From: Mytilus trossulus
Taxonomy: Eukaryota > Mollusca > Bivalvia > Mytilida > Mytilidae
NCBI RefSeq assembly: GCF_036588685.1
Contig: NC_086382.1
Span: 70,343,999-70,407,998, forward strand
Length of the DNA stretch: 64,000 bases
Reading direction: 5' to 3'
Positions within the stretch are counted from its first letter, which is position 1. Every line of letters starts with the position of its first letter. Both the position numbers and the translations under genes were made by a program. This document shows positions 11,519 through 39,239 of this stretch, piece by piece. The notes under the pieces are model-generated. The model was given only the letters and a program-made list of their open reading frames with translations. It did no database searches and had not been told where the DNA came from.

Positions 11519-12061
11519 CATCTTCGCTAGCCAAGGGTTACGATCCACTCCCGCTCTTTTCACCCTTGGCAGATTGAGCCAACATTTGTGATATCAATGT
11601 TGCGCCATCTATCGGAAGTTTAAAGTCACGCCCATTCCGAATAAATTATTCTTGACCAATGGTAGCACTTGAACTCTTCAATTTGGAGATAAAAACACGG
11701 TAGCGTCTAGATTCTAACCACTTGGTAAAGCCGGAAACGAAAATATATGTCAATATTCATGCATTTGTGCATGAAACATACACAGAAACTTCTATAAGTT
11801 GATTAAAAACATTCAAGTTGTCACTAAATATAGTCCTATGTTTAGTGATGTAAAGACTTGTTGCACAATAAACACGTGGTAATTGTTTACAAACACTTTC
11901 AACATTTACACGTGATCATGTTATAGGCGCTTTTTGTTTGGATGCAGCGAGTATCTACTGCAACCAATAAAAATCCTTACCTTGTGTCTCCGAAATATTA
12001 TCTCAATCCGCCAAGGGTGAAGAGAGCGGGAGTGGATCGTAACCCTTGGCTAGCGAAGATG
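11519..12061. mobile_element. 543-bp TIR element with 9-bp target duplication
   Basis: Inverted ends of about 60 bp start CATCTTCGCTAGCCAAGGGT and differ at only about two positions between 11519-11578 and 12002-12061. The direct repeat ATGATATGG flanks it exactly (11510-11518 and 12062-12070). No transposase is present, so this is a non-autonomous (MITE-type) element. A 9-bp duplication with long TIRs is the pattern of Mutator-like elements; that assignment is inference. The plus-strand ORF at 11942-12169 runs out through the right TIR and is not a gene. Confidence 0.9.
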
Positions 12062-12070
12062 ATGATATGG

Positions 12071-12510
12071 GTGGCACAACATAACTTTTTCCCACTGAAT
12101 TATTGGTTCCAATGCAATGTTTATATCAAACTAAGGATATATATGTCAAAGATATTTTTGAATCAATAGTTGATGGCTCAGAAAATGATTTTAAAGTTCG
12201 CTAACAATGCAACAAAATGAGTACAAAATGAAGAGTTGTCTCCCCTTTTTAATGAATTTTCAGTGCTTTCTATGTATTTTTTTTCTCTTTATTTGTTGCA
12301 GTTAATAACAAAAAATTAACTTTGAGAAAGAATGAATTTGTGATATGAAATAGATGAAAAACTTTTGAAAACAAAATCCACTGCCTGTTTTATTCAATGG
12401 ACACCCTCTTAAAAGCATAAGATGCTACAAACAAATTCATACTGCTATTGAATCAAACGAATGTCTAAAAATACTGACATCGTTCGAAGAAGTATACTAG
12501 TATTTAGCTA
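12071..12510. other. No recognised feature
   Basis: Short AT-rich intergenic sequence between the 543-bp TIR element and a PLE1 tail. Nothing recognised. Confidence 0.5.
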
Positions 12511-12514
12511 TAAA

Positions 12515-12705
12515 GGAGGGACGAAAGATACCAAAGGGACAGTTAAACTGATAAATCTAGAACAACCTGACAACGCCATGGCTTAAAATGAAAAAGACAA
12601 AAAGACAAACAATATTACACATGACACAACATAGAAAACTAAAGAATAAACAACACGAACCCCACCAAAAACTACGGGTGATCTCAGGTGCTCCGGAAGG
12701 CTAAG
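12515..12705 (-). mobile_element. PLE1 3' tail fragment
   Basis: Starts with the reverse complement of the PLE1 terminus (GAGGGACGAAAGATACCAAA) and runs to GATCTCAGGTGCTCCGGAAG. It matches 24743-24930 and 39260-39420. It has no coding part, so it is a very short 5'-truncated insertion just downstream of cathepsin copy A. Confidence 0.85.
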
Positions 12706-13157
12706 TCTATGCAAAACTCTAATATAATTGTGTTACGAATCTTCTCAGTGATAGAATGCGCCTCATAACTCTTTGTGTTTATTTTTATTTTATTTTAAGT
12801 AAGATGACAGAGATCGAATCGAAAAACTGAAGGTTCGTCTATTCGAACTGCTAATAGTGTTATGTTTCTTTGCAAATAGAGAAAAAAAAATTCTTTGTTC
12901 ATCAATTCCAAAAAAATACCATTTATCCATGTCACAGTTTGAACTCTGCGTTTTCTTAATTTCATCTTTAATACCTAATTGTCTTTTCGAAATTTTAGTT
13001 CGAAAAAACAAGATAAATAACGTTATACTTTCTCTGTTTTTCCTTATTTAAAAGTTTTTCAAAGATTTATATATTTGAACGATTCACTGTATTTTATGAC
13101 ACTATAATCTAAGTATTTTCAAAAATTCAACAAATTAAACCGCAGTTCATATAGTCA
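12706..13157. other. 3' flank of cathepsin copy A
   Basis: Lies downstream of the copy A stop codon. The 40 bp next to the stop (about 13118-13157) match the equivalent flank of copy B (about 30440-30472), so they belong to the duplicated unit and probably to the 3' UTR. I see no clean AATAAA on the minus strand close to the stop. Overlapping ORFs on both strands at 12790-13051 look like chance. Confidence 0.45.
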
Positions 13158-23556
<10,399 letters not shown>

Positions 23557-23630
23557 TGTTTTAACGATATGAAATCGCCCGCTATATGATTATCAAAACC
23601 GAATTTATCGTGATAATTACACTTTCTTTC

Positions 23631-23696
23631 TTATTTATAGACTTGAAACTAATCCAGGAAGTTATAAGAATATGTGAATTACTCACAAAAACTTCC
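23631..23696 (-). promoter_or_regulatory. Core promoter of cathepsin copy A
   Basis: Minus strand: TATAAATAA (23631-23639) lies about 75-80 bp upstream of the initiator ATG. Just upstream is an inverted repeat, GGAAGTT (23657-23663) and AACTTCC (23690-23696). Both are kept at the same spacing in copies B and C while the surrounding sequence has diverged. The TATA role is standard; a role for the inverted repeat is inference. Confidence 0.65.
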
Positions 23697-24407
23697 GTGA
23701 TTATTTATTGTCATATGACATTTAGAATACGGACTTTGTTTTTCCAAAAATGTTATTAAAGTTGAAAACGTTATAAGTAAGGAAGTATCTTATAGAACAA
23801 TAGTTCATTAGTTCATGCGTAAACCAATAAATTATCTGAACAATAGATATTTCTTTCAGAAGAAGGCTTCACCAAATTGGTATATCTCATTTCAATATTA
23901 TACTTGAGCAAATTATATATTTTGATGTAATTCTAAAAGGTTGAATAAAAAACTGATGTTGCAGTTGTAATAATATGTTACAAAGAAAGAGGAAGTCGTG
24001 TTACAATTTTATTTTAATAATAACTTATTTCCTGTAAATCATATTTAATGATTCAATGCCGCATAACTTTGTATGTTATTTAAAAAGAGAACCCGAAAAT
24101 GAAAAACGTAGATTGAAAAAAGTCCATGTCGCAAGACCAACAAAACCGCATTGCAATTGTTCCTCTCTTATATCAGTATTACTGCATCACTATAACATGA
24201 CATCAATAATTTTATCATATATCCATGATATTTTCAAAATAAAATCAATCTTTAAGAAATTAAAAAAATAACAAAAATACAGAATTCCAAGGAAAATTCG
24301 AAACGGAAAGTCCTTTAAAAATGCTAAAGGACATTTTTCGAATGGCAAAAGCTGTAACATTCCTGACTTGTTACAAGTATGTCCGTATGTATAGTAATAA
24401 AATTAAC

Positions 24408-24462
24408 GGTACCAATTTTCTTGCACCAGATGCGCATTTCGACAATACATGTCTATAGATGG
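24408..24462 (-). ncRNA. Hammerhead-like repeat end (second family)
   Basis: The minus strand reads TGTCGAAATGCGCATCTGGT: GAAA core, GCGC stem III and an ATC triplet followed by the stem I half. The CUGA half is degraded here (compare 28727-28785). Probably inactive. Confidence 0.4.
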
Positions 24463-24649
24463 TATATTAAACCTAGTTTGATAGCTTGCTAATCCAATAA
24501 CTTGTTTGATAGTTTATTCATGTATTAAATTTGTTTGACAACAATGTGCGAGAAAAAAAAACATTTAAATATCGTTTCATCTCGGCCTCTAGTAAGTGTT
24601 CTACAACTAATCTGTCAGTGCTCTTAACTAGTTCATAAACTACTATTAA

Positions 24650-26180
24650 AGAGCTTATCATAAACTATTGTAATAAAATATATGAACATAGTGGTATAAA
24701 CCATTTTTGGAGTGTAAAAAATCTTTGGATGTTTTAGATAAAAGAGGGACGAAAGATACCAAAGGGACAGTGAAACTCGTAAATCTAAAACAAACTGACA
24801 AGCCATGGCTAAAAATGAAAAAGACAAACAGAAAAACAATAGTACACATGACACAACATAGAAAACTAAAGAATAAACAACACGAACCCCACCAAAAACT
24901 AGGGGTGATCTCAGGTGCTCCGGAAGGGTAAGCAGATCCTGCTCCACATGCGGCACCCGTCGTGTTGCTTATGTGATTACAAATCCGGTAAATAGTCTAA
25001 ATCGGTAGGTCAAATTCATGAAAGGGAAGGGGATTGTAGTTACGACGTAAGGAACATATCCGATATCATTTGTGAAACGGTTATTCCATAACGGTCAAAT
25101 TAGATAAATTACGGGCTTTTGATGGTCCTTTTGATTCTGTTAATAGTTTTGACTTTTCTACTCTTTACACTACACTTCCACACTATCTTATTAAACAAAA
25201 GTTTTCCAATTTAATCAAATGGTCGTTTGGTAAAGCTGAATGTAGATATATTTGCTAAAACTCATTTAAAGCCTTCTTCTCTAATGAGAAAGGTATATAT
25301 GCTAGATATACTAACTGGAGGTGTGATAAGATGATTGAAGCTGTCAATTTTTTCCTTGATAATATTTACGTACGTTTCGGCAACACAGTTTATCGACAGG
25401 TTGTGGGTTATCCCATGGGCACTTATTGTGCCCCTTTAATAGCAGACTTGTTTTTGTACTGTTACGAATCACAGTTTATGACTAAACTCAGTAGAGACCC
25501 GTTGAAATTGCATTTAACTGATAAATTCAACAACACTTACCGTTATCTTGATGATATTTTTTCGTTAAATAATCAAGAATTTTCTCAATATACTGCTGAA
25601 ATTTACCCCAAGGAACTTACTTTAAATAATTCAAATGAACTCGGTAATAACTGTCCTTTCCTGGATTCAAATATTTCGACTTTAAACGGAAAACTACACA
25701 CTAAAATTAACGACAAAAGAGACGATTTTACGTTCCCTATTGTTAATTTTTCATTTTTAGATGGTGATGTTCCTTTGGCACCATATTACGGTGTTTATAT
25801 TTCACAACTTGTTCGCTATGCCCGTTTCTGTTGCGACGTTTTTTTATTTTAACGAACGCAACCTATGAATTACTGGTAAATTATTAAACCAGGGATATTG
25901 TCACCATAAATTACTTCAAACCTTTACTAAATTTTTCACCTCAAACCTCTACTAAATTTTTCCATAGATATAAAGATTTGGTTTTGAAGTTTGGTTGTAC
26001 CTGTAGAAAACTTATTTCAAACGGGATAGAACATCCTCATTTTTACGGAAATGTTGTTAACCGCGCCCGGAAATTTAGTAATGATCCATGTAAACTTGTT
26101 GCTCCTTTAAATAAACTTATTTTAAAAGGTTACCTACTCAACACTAAAACAAGATCATCGAATACTGTTTTGGTATAAAT
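24650..26180 (+). mobile_element. Penelope-like element PLE3, degenerate RT
   Basis: Plus-strand RT remnant. Around 25120-25200 it reads DSVNSFDFSTLYTTLPHYL (motif A region). A 173-codon open part at 25331-25852 follows, with motif B (GYPMGTYCAPLIADLFLY) and motif C (YRYLDDIFSLNN). The frame then breaks, and KFGCTCRKLISNGIEHPHF (25978 onward) is the C-terminal part. A short tandem duplication (AAACC-T-T/C-TACTAAATTTTTC) sits at 25917-25962. A PLE1 fragment (24743-25099) has inserted into its 5' part. No GIY-YIG domain is visible. The assignment to Penelope-like RTs rests on the motif style. Confidence 0.8.
24743..25099 (-). mobile_element. 5'-truncated PLE1 insertion with 9-bp target duplication
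   Basis: The minus strand reads the last 18 or so RT codons (YGITVSQMISDMFLTS stop) and the PLE1 3' tail, ending in GGTATCTTTCGTCCCTCT. TTAGATAAA flanks both sides (24734-24742 and 25100-25108). The host sequence across the junction is PLE3, so this copy landed inside an older element. It defines the 3' terminus of the PLE1 family. The minus-strand ORF at 24633-24956 is a shadow. Confidence 0.88.
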
Positions 26181-26439
26181 ATTGATTTTGTTATCAGTAG
26201 ATTAAAAGCTAACTAAATATTACTAGTATGTTATATGCATATGCATTTTCATGGATCTACAATCTGTCTATACCTGTAACTTGGCATTGCACAAGGTCAT
26301 GTTTTTCTCTGGCTGTTTATGACGTTTTTAAACTAGATCCATTGTATGTTGGATGTGTACGGATTGAGTGTTAAGTCTTAGAGGCATGATTTTTTTATTA
26401 GTTGTTAGTGGCTTTGAACAAGCTGTAAGATAACTGCGA

Positions 26440-26890
26440 GTACTCTCAGATCTGTTTATTGTGTCTTTTTGTGTAGGGATGTATAAGTACCCGGCCACGT
26501 CCACTTGTATTTTTGTCTATTTGATGAGTTAAGCCTTTTTCAACTGATTTTTTTTAGTTCGTTCTTATGTTGTACTGTTATACCACTGTCCCAGGTTAGG
26601 GGAGGGTTGGGATACCGTTTAACCCCGCCACATTATTTATGTATGTGCATGTCCCAAGTCAGTTTATGTGTTACATATTTGTTTTTCGTTCATTTTTTTG
26701 ACATAAATAAGGCCGTTAGTTTTCTCGTTTGAATTGTTTTACATTGTCTTATCGGGGCTTCTTATAGCTGACTATGCGGTATGGGCTTTGCTCATTGTTG
26801 AAGGCCATACGGTGACCTATAGATGTTAATGTTTGTGTCATTTTGGTCTTTTGTGGATAGTTGTCTCATTAGCAATCATACCACATCTTC
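26440..26890 (-). repeat. R1-related long repeat, reverse copy
   Basis: Blocks ACCACTGTCCCAGGTTAGGG, AAGGCCGTTAGTTTTCTCGT, TATAGCTGACTATGCGGTAT and TTGTCTCATTAGCAATCATA align with 19545-20000, 43800-43945 and 53960-54120. The ORF at 26505-26732 lies wholly within it. Confidence 0.8.
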
Positions 26891-27106
26891 TTTTTTATAT
26901 CATTATACTTCGTTATTCATTAGTACTTTAATGTAATATTATTTGAATTCTTAATTAATGTATGTCATGACAGACCTGGAATTATCAGGAGTCCAGGCAA
27001 AATATTAACAAAATAACGTGCTCCAATGTAAATTTTAAGGTCAATAAAACCTGAAAAATCAGACGCTTGATCAACAAAATACAACAAATGGAAAGCAACT
27101 GTCATA

Positions 27107-27322
27107 CTACTGACTTGATACAGGTATTTCCCGAAATAGTAGTAGGTTATACCAAGTTTGAAAGTTAGCTCTATATATCACTTGTATGCAAGCTGTTCGT
27201 AGTTGCGTTGTATTGACAAACTTATTCAATCCGCGTGCAGAGTGAGTGTCACGCTTTTTGAGCGTTACGAAGCAATGAAACAGCTCTTTGAGGGGTTCTA
27301 AGGTGACCTGTAGAAAGGCCAA
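27107..27322 (-). other. Short unassigned ORF
   Basis: A 71-codon minus-strand ORF in a locally less AT-rich stretch, with KKRDTHSARGLNKFVNTTQL in the middle. It has no signal peptide or known motif, and I could not join it to other exons. It may be a repeat fragment. Confidence 0.2.
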
Positions 27323-27599
27323 ACGTTTGTCATATCCAAATTATACCCTTACGTTTTAGTGACAGCCTAAATGTACCCAAACCTTTATGACGAATGGATT
27401 CTATTTCATGATATATATATTGCATCTTTTCTTATTTATAAAATTTGTTTATGCCTGAAAATTCATGACAGATTTGCCACATGACGTTACGCAACACACA
27501 AGCAATCAATCTAAGAGGGATATTGTATCGTTTGAGGCTTCACGGATATACTTCATGAAAAGATTACTAAGTATTATCATTTATAAGACAGAGAAACAT

Positions 27600-28000
27600 T
27601 AAAAATCCATCTCATGTTACATCCATTATGTATTGTTAATCAGTCGTTTCTGTATCTGCAAAAAAAAAAAATGTTTTTATATTCAAAAGTGGAAAAATAC
27701 ATTTGCATTATTGCGTACGATAGCACGGCAAATTTCCGGTGATAAGTCCATACTTATTTGTTTTTACATCACCCAATCAAACTCAAACACAATTATATTT
27801 GAAAGAGTTTCAACGGATGTTATAATATAGTGACAGGCGGAGCACTGACTCCGGCAATTAATTTATCTCAAAATAGTCAAAGGTTCGTTCAAAAGCACTT
27901 CACAGACCTGCATGAGGAAGTGTGTAAAACATATGTTATATCAGCATATGGTTAGTTAACATAGCTTTTTACTAAAGATGTAGTTCGAATAGCGGTCAAT
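27600..28000 (+). promoter_or_regulatory. Duplicated upstream block with CCAAT and TATA-like motifs (unit A)
   Basis: Similar to 42590-42990 over about 400 bp, with matching words CGTTTCTGTATCTGC, GTCCATACTTATTTGTTTTTACATCACCCAATCA (in part) and TTTCAACGGATGTTATAATATAGTGACAGGCGGAG. Each block lies about 4.2 kb upstream of exon 1 of its cathepsin gene (A or B). CCAATCA lies about 50 bp before the TATA-like word on the plus strand, a promoter-like order. No transcript could be followed from it. It may be a distal enhancer or a divergent promoter. Confidence 0.4.
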
Positions 28001-28609
28001 AGTATGTAAAATCATTAATTTGTTGTGTATTATAAAACACTAATGAAACCAGGCATATTCCCTGGTAAGAACGTTTCTGTATTATATCTACTTTATATGC
28101 GTATAAAAACAAAAACGGCAAGTAGCGACGCACATTTAACCATAACCGAAACCCAAATACAAAAGTTTCTTATTGTTTGGAATGTTTTCCAAATAAATGT
28201 ATTATATTTCCCAATGTTGAATGTATATGTAATGTAAATTTTAAGAATATAATTTAATTTTGAATGTAACACGTCTTTTGATTGCCTGAAAGTATTTTGT
28301 CTTTAAGCTCATCGACATAACTTTGTTATGCGGCCGTGACGTCTTCAACATAAGTAAGTGTCATTATTTACTGCTTTTCAGAATAAAATTATAAGGAACG
28401 ACTGTAATATTTTAAATGTCTGTTCTTAATAACCCAAATAATGTGGTTCACTTTTAGTGTAAACAATATTTTATTATGGTAAATACAACTTAGTATAAAT
28501 TATAAACACATTGAATACAATAAGGATCCAGAAACAAGCAACAATTGCTTATATTAATCTGTTTCCTTTTTTACACTTTTAGATAGCCAACAACGAAGGA
28601 GATCCAATA

Positions 28610-28700
28610 TGAAACATATTTTTGGATGTTGTTTCCTGATGTGTCATTTTGACTCTTGTGGAGAGTTGTTTCATTGACATTAATACCACATCTTCTGTTT
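28610..28700 (-). repeat. Dispersed repeat R1 end fragment (reverse)
   Basis: TGACTCTTGTGGAGAGTTGT then ATTAATACCACATCTTC is the R1 terminal block in reverse. Confidence 0.65.
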
Positions 28701-28726
28701 TAAATAAGACAGACAATAACATTAAC

Positions 28727-28785
28727 TGTACCAATTTTTCTGCACCAGATGCGTATTTCGACAATGCATGTCTCTTTAGTGATGC
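28727..28785 (-). ncRNA. Hammerhead-like repeat end (second family)
   Basis: The minus strand reads CACTAAAGAGACATGCATTG then TCGAAATACGCATCTGGTGC. Layout is as in a type I hammerhead (core, stem II, GAAA, stem III, ATC triplet), but the first core strand is CTAAAGA instead of CTGATGA. Cleavage is unlikely. Confidence 0.45.
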
Positions 28786-28959
28786 TCGTGGCCAAAATAT
28801 GTAAAATCAAAAGCTTATATAAAAGATGGAGAGCTATAATCCAGAAGTTCCTAAAAATATAGCCAAATCCGTGAAGGGCCTACTATAGCTTCCTGTTCAG
28901 TGCGAGCCAGCACTGCGTGTTAAAGGCCGTATTTGCGTATTTAATTAAAACCCTAATAC

Positions 28960-29316
28960 CTTTGATAACTATTGATACATATGGGTCGATGTTACTGATG
29001 GTGGACGTTTTGTCCCCGAGGGTATCACCAGCCCAATAGTCAGCACTGCGGTGTAGACATGAATATTAATTATATGGTAGTTTTTGCAAAATCGATAATT
29101 ATGAATTCTTCGAATTACTAAGGATTTTCTTTTCCAAGGCATAGATAACTTTAGCTGTATTTGGCACATTTAGGAATTTTGGGTCCTCACTGCTCTTCAA
29201 AGTTACACTTGTTTGGCTTTATTACTATTTTGATCTGAGCGTCACTGGTGAGTCGTATGTATACGAAACACACGTCTTGCGGATAAAATTATGAGTCTGG
29301 TACCATTCATAACAAT
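28960..29316 (+). mobile_element. Retrozyme-like repeat unit with decayed hammerhead
   Basis: A unit of about 350 nt. It starts CCTTTGATAACTATTGATAC, continues GGGTCGATGTTACTGATGGT and GAGGGTATCACCAGCCCAAT, and ends in a hammerhead-like segment at 29231-29282 (GTCACTGGTGAGTC, ACGAAACACACGTC). The core is CTGGTGA, one change from CTGATGA, while GAAA and GTC are kept. The unit has no ORF. Small non-autonomous elements bounded by hammerheads are known from bivalves; the match to that class is by structure. Confidence 0.65.
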
Positions 29317-29329
29317 TGACTTATAATTA

Positions 29330-29490
29330 AAATTGAGAATGGAAATGGGGAATATGTCAAAGAGACTACAACCCGACCAAATAAAAAAAACAACAGCAGA
29401 AGGTCACCAACAGGTCTTCAATGTAGCGAGAAATTCCCGCATCCAGAGGCTTCCCTCAGCTTGCCCCTAAACAAATATATACTAGTTATT
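29330..29490 (+). repeat. Dispersed repeat R2, short copy
   Basis: GAGAATGGAAATGGGGAATA through GGTCTTCAATGTAGCGAGAA to CCCCTAAACAAATATA, the left 160 bp of R2. Confidence 0.85.
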
Positions 29491-29559
29491 GTTTACTTTT
29501 TATTCATTGTGATTTGGAGGAGAGTTATCTCATCCCCACTAATACCACTTCTCTATGCA

Positions 29560-29830
29560 GATGCTCCAAATAAAAAATATCTCTAAACTATTTGACGCCA
29601 TTAGGGTTGCACACCAAGGAATCGACTCCTTCCACAATAAGTATACAAATAAAGGCAGCAGTAGTATACCGCTGTTCAAAACTCATAAATCCATGGACAA
29701 AAAACAAAATCGGGGTAACAAACTAAAACTGAGGGAAACGCATTAAATATAAAAGGAGAACAACGACACAACACTGAAATGTAACACACACAGAAACGGA
29801 CCAAGCATCAGACAAAATCCCACGAGAATA
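29560..29830 (+). repeat. Repeats R4 and R3
   Basis: 29560-29650 carries the R4 words (TCTCTAAACTATTTGACGCC, GGGTTGCACACCAAGGAA). From about 29650 R3 follows: AAAGGCAGCAGTAGTATACC, ATCGGGGTAACAAACTAAAA, GAGGGAAACGCATTAAATAT, ACGACACAACACTGAAATG. The plus-strand ORF at 29555-29746 spans both and is not a gene. Confidence 0.75.
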
Positions 29831-30472
29831 ACAAATATAACATCAAAACCAAATACATGAATTTGGGATAGATAAGTATCGTGACACGTCTTATCGCAAT
29901 GTGAATTTTAAAAAGGAAGAGTGGCATAATTACCAACTATGGACCAGAGGTTAAGTGAATAAACTGTAGGCAATTATATGCAACCATACGGCTTCCATCA
30001 ATGAGATAAACTCATTCCATTTACAGTTGGCTATCAAAGACATAAAAGACATGAACAACATGAGATAATTCAGACAAAAAAAACAAACGGCATAATTTAT
30101 TACAAAACAATGTACAAAAAGAAAATATAATATAAATGAACCACGTTACCCACTGCATTGCAGGCCTCAAAGAATTTGTACAGGTTGATAGCAAATGTTT
30201 TTCGTCATTTGAAATAATTGTTAAATGTACAACAAATCTAGAGAGAACTATGTGCCGTCAAATTTTCAATGGCTGATATATTGGAAAAAAGATAACAGAC
30301 CTTCCTTTTTTATTGCTTTCTTAGTTTCTTTATTTATATACTAGCATTCATAACATTATAATAGTCTTTAGAAACGCTTGTCATATTTGAAACAGAGTAG
30401 CGAATATTCTCGAAGGAATTCGTTACAATATGATCAAAGTTTTCTCAGAAATTCAACAAGTTAATATATTCA

Positions 30473-37152
<6,680 letters not shown>

Positions 37153-37371
37153 CTGAAAGAATAAGAACTTTGAAATATCATGAATGTTTCAATGCAATAA
37201 CTCTATACAGAAGTAAATCAAATCTTAAACATGCTGTAAACCAACTAATTGTAGAGACCAATCTATTTTTGCGACGTTCACGAGTAAAAAAAATAAAGCG
37301 AATATAAATCGTAGCGATTATGTCACACTTGGATCTTTCCTTATAAAACTACATCAAGTAAATGAAATAAA

Positions 37372-37922
37372 GGACTAGGTCCGGTAAGGGCCTGTGTTGG
37401 CCTCAAATTCTAAGTTCATCTGACAAAAACTTTTGGACACTTTATAAACACTTAAATGTCTATTTCAATTGATTCAATTATTTTTTGTGAAGGATTTTAA
37501 CTAATTCACTCACAAAAAACGCTCCGATTCTAGCTTAAATATGAAAAATCTATCAAATATGCCAAAAACTGTCACTTTGCAGATTGTTTTTGTCAAAAAT
37601 GAAAGTGGTCGCATCAGTGTTGATCTTCGATCTTTATATATGTTATGTATTATCATTAAACACAACGTACATTTCATTATAAAAAATGAACACGAATGCG
37701 ACCACTTTCATTTATGACGGAAAAGATTTCAATAATTTAGCATGATTTACTGGTCATGTACCCGATATATGTGTACGGTAGTGACAAAAACAGCCTATAT
37801 TTATGTAGCAGAGGCATTATACCTTCCAAAAAGTAACTAAAACTTTACATTTAACCAATTTTGTAAATTTGCTATATTTTGGGGCCAAAAAAGGGTGTTA
37901 CTAAACCTACTCCTTTTACAAT
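37372..37922. mobile_element. Inverted-end element in intron 1 of copy B
   Basis: The left end reads AAAGGACTAGGTCCGGTAAG, and the complement of the right end reads AAAGGAGTAGGTTTAGTAAC. Further in, TTTTGGCC-type words match on both sides. An internal hairpin has arms ATGAAAGTGGTCGCAT and ATGCGACCACTTTCAT (about 37600 and 37696). There is no ORF. The ends resemble those of 14725-15340 in copy A. Confidence 0.6.
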
Positions 37923-38560
37923 AGCTGCTAAGTGGAATTAAAAGTGTAAACGCAAAATTAAGTATCCTTGAAAATAAGTTGGTTTACAGTAAAATTGGTT
38001 TACAGTAACGTAGACGAAGAACGGATTTTATAGACTTGAATACAAAGCGTTCCAAACTTTCAAATAAACAGCCCTGTATCTTAATGTTTTGGAATGATCA
38101 TTCCTGATAGAGGAAAATTTACATAACCAATGCAACAATATCAACAAGTGTTATTTTATGTAAAAATGAATTCGAATATTTGATATTATAAAACTCTATT
38201 ATCATGTTTGTATATGGTAACACAATAATGCCTCTCCATGAATAATCAATTTAAAATCAGAAAATATTTGACGCAAGTCCTCATGAAACATGCACAATAT
38301 ATTGATAAAAAGCTAGACTGGCTATACTGTTTATGTATTTTGAAATTACTTATTATAAACTACATGTTTCCAAATTGAAGAAACAATTCTGTCAATTTTG
38401 CCTAATGTTCATACTATGAAGCCTCTTTGAAATAACATTTCGAATTGAAAACATGAACTACAAGTTTGCAAAAAGAAGAACCTGTTCTGCCTTCTTTTCC
38501 TTCGAAGCCTCTTTGAAAGTGAAATTGCATTTCAAATTGTATTTCAACATTAGAACTTAC

Positions 38561-38563
38561 CGT
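38561..38563 (-). other. Lost start codon (ATG to ACG) at the end of exon 1, copy B
   Basis: The minus strand reads AAAACCACG|GTAAGT against AAAACAATG|GTAAGT in copy A. The splice donor is intact, so the exon is probably still spliced but is now purely 5' UTR. Confidence 0.85.
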
Positions 38564-38640
38564 GGTTTTGACGATATGAAATCACACGTCTCTAAGATTA
38601 TCAAAAACGAAATTATCGAAATAATAACACTTTCTTTTTT

Positions 38641-38704
38641 ATTTATAGACTTGAAACTAATCAAGGAAGTTATAAGAATATGTGAATTAGTCACAAAAAC
38701 TTCC
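38641..38704 (-). promoter_or_regulatory. Core promoter of cathepsin copy B
   Basis: Minus strand: TATAAAT (38641-38647), with upstream inverted repeat GGAAGTT (38665-38671) and AACTTCC (38698-38704). The spacing is the same as in copy A. The ORF at 38453-38773 crosses exon 1 and the promoter on the other strand and is a shadow. Confidence 0.65.
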
Positions 38705-39239
38705 GTGATTGTTTTTTATCATATGACATTAAGAATATGGACTTTGTTTTACAAAATATATTATCAAAGTTGAAAACGTTATAAGAAAGGAAATATATCA
38801 TAGAACAATAGTTCATGCTTATTCTTACAAAACATCAGAACAATAGATTTTTTTTTCAACAGAAGGCTCAATCAAAGGGTTTTTTTCTCGTTTCAAACTT
38901 ATTCTAAAGCAACTTATATGTTTTGATGTATTTTTAAAAGATAAATAAGAAAAATGGTATCGGACAAAATGCACATATGTTACAAAGAATGAGGAAGTCG
39001 TGTTTCAATTTAATCATATTAATAACTTATTACGATGAATGATCCAGCCAGTCTTATACAATAACCTTTTCATTTTCACAAGCCATTTTTGAAAAATCAA
39101 TTGAAAATATACTAAATTTCATGAAAAAGTAAAGTAAAGTATAACCATGGTTAGTCCTATCAAATGATCATGCAATGTCACGTATTTAAGGATCTAATGC
39201 TGCATAACTGTATATGTTGTTTAAAAAGGAGAACCCGAC

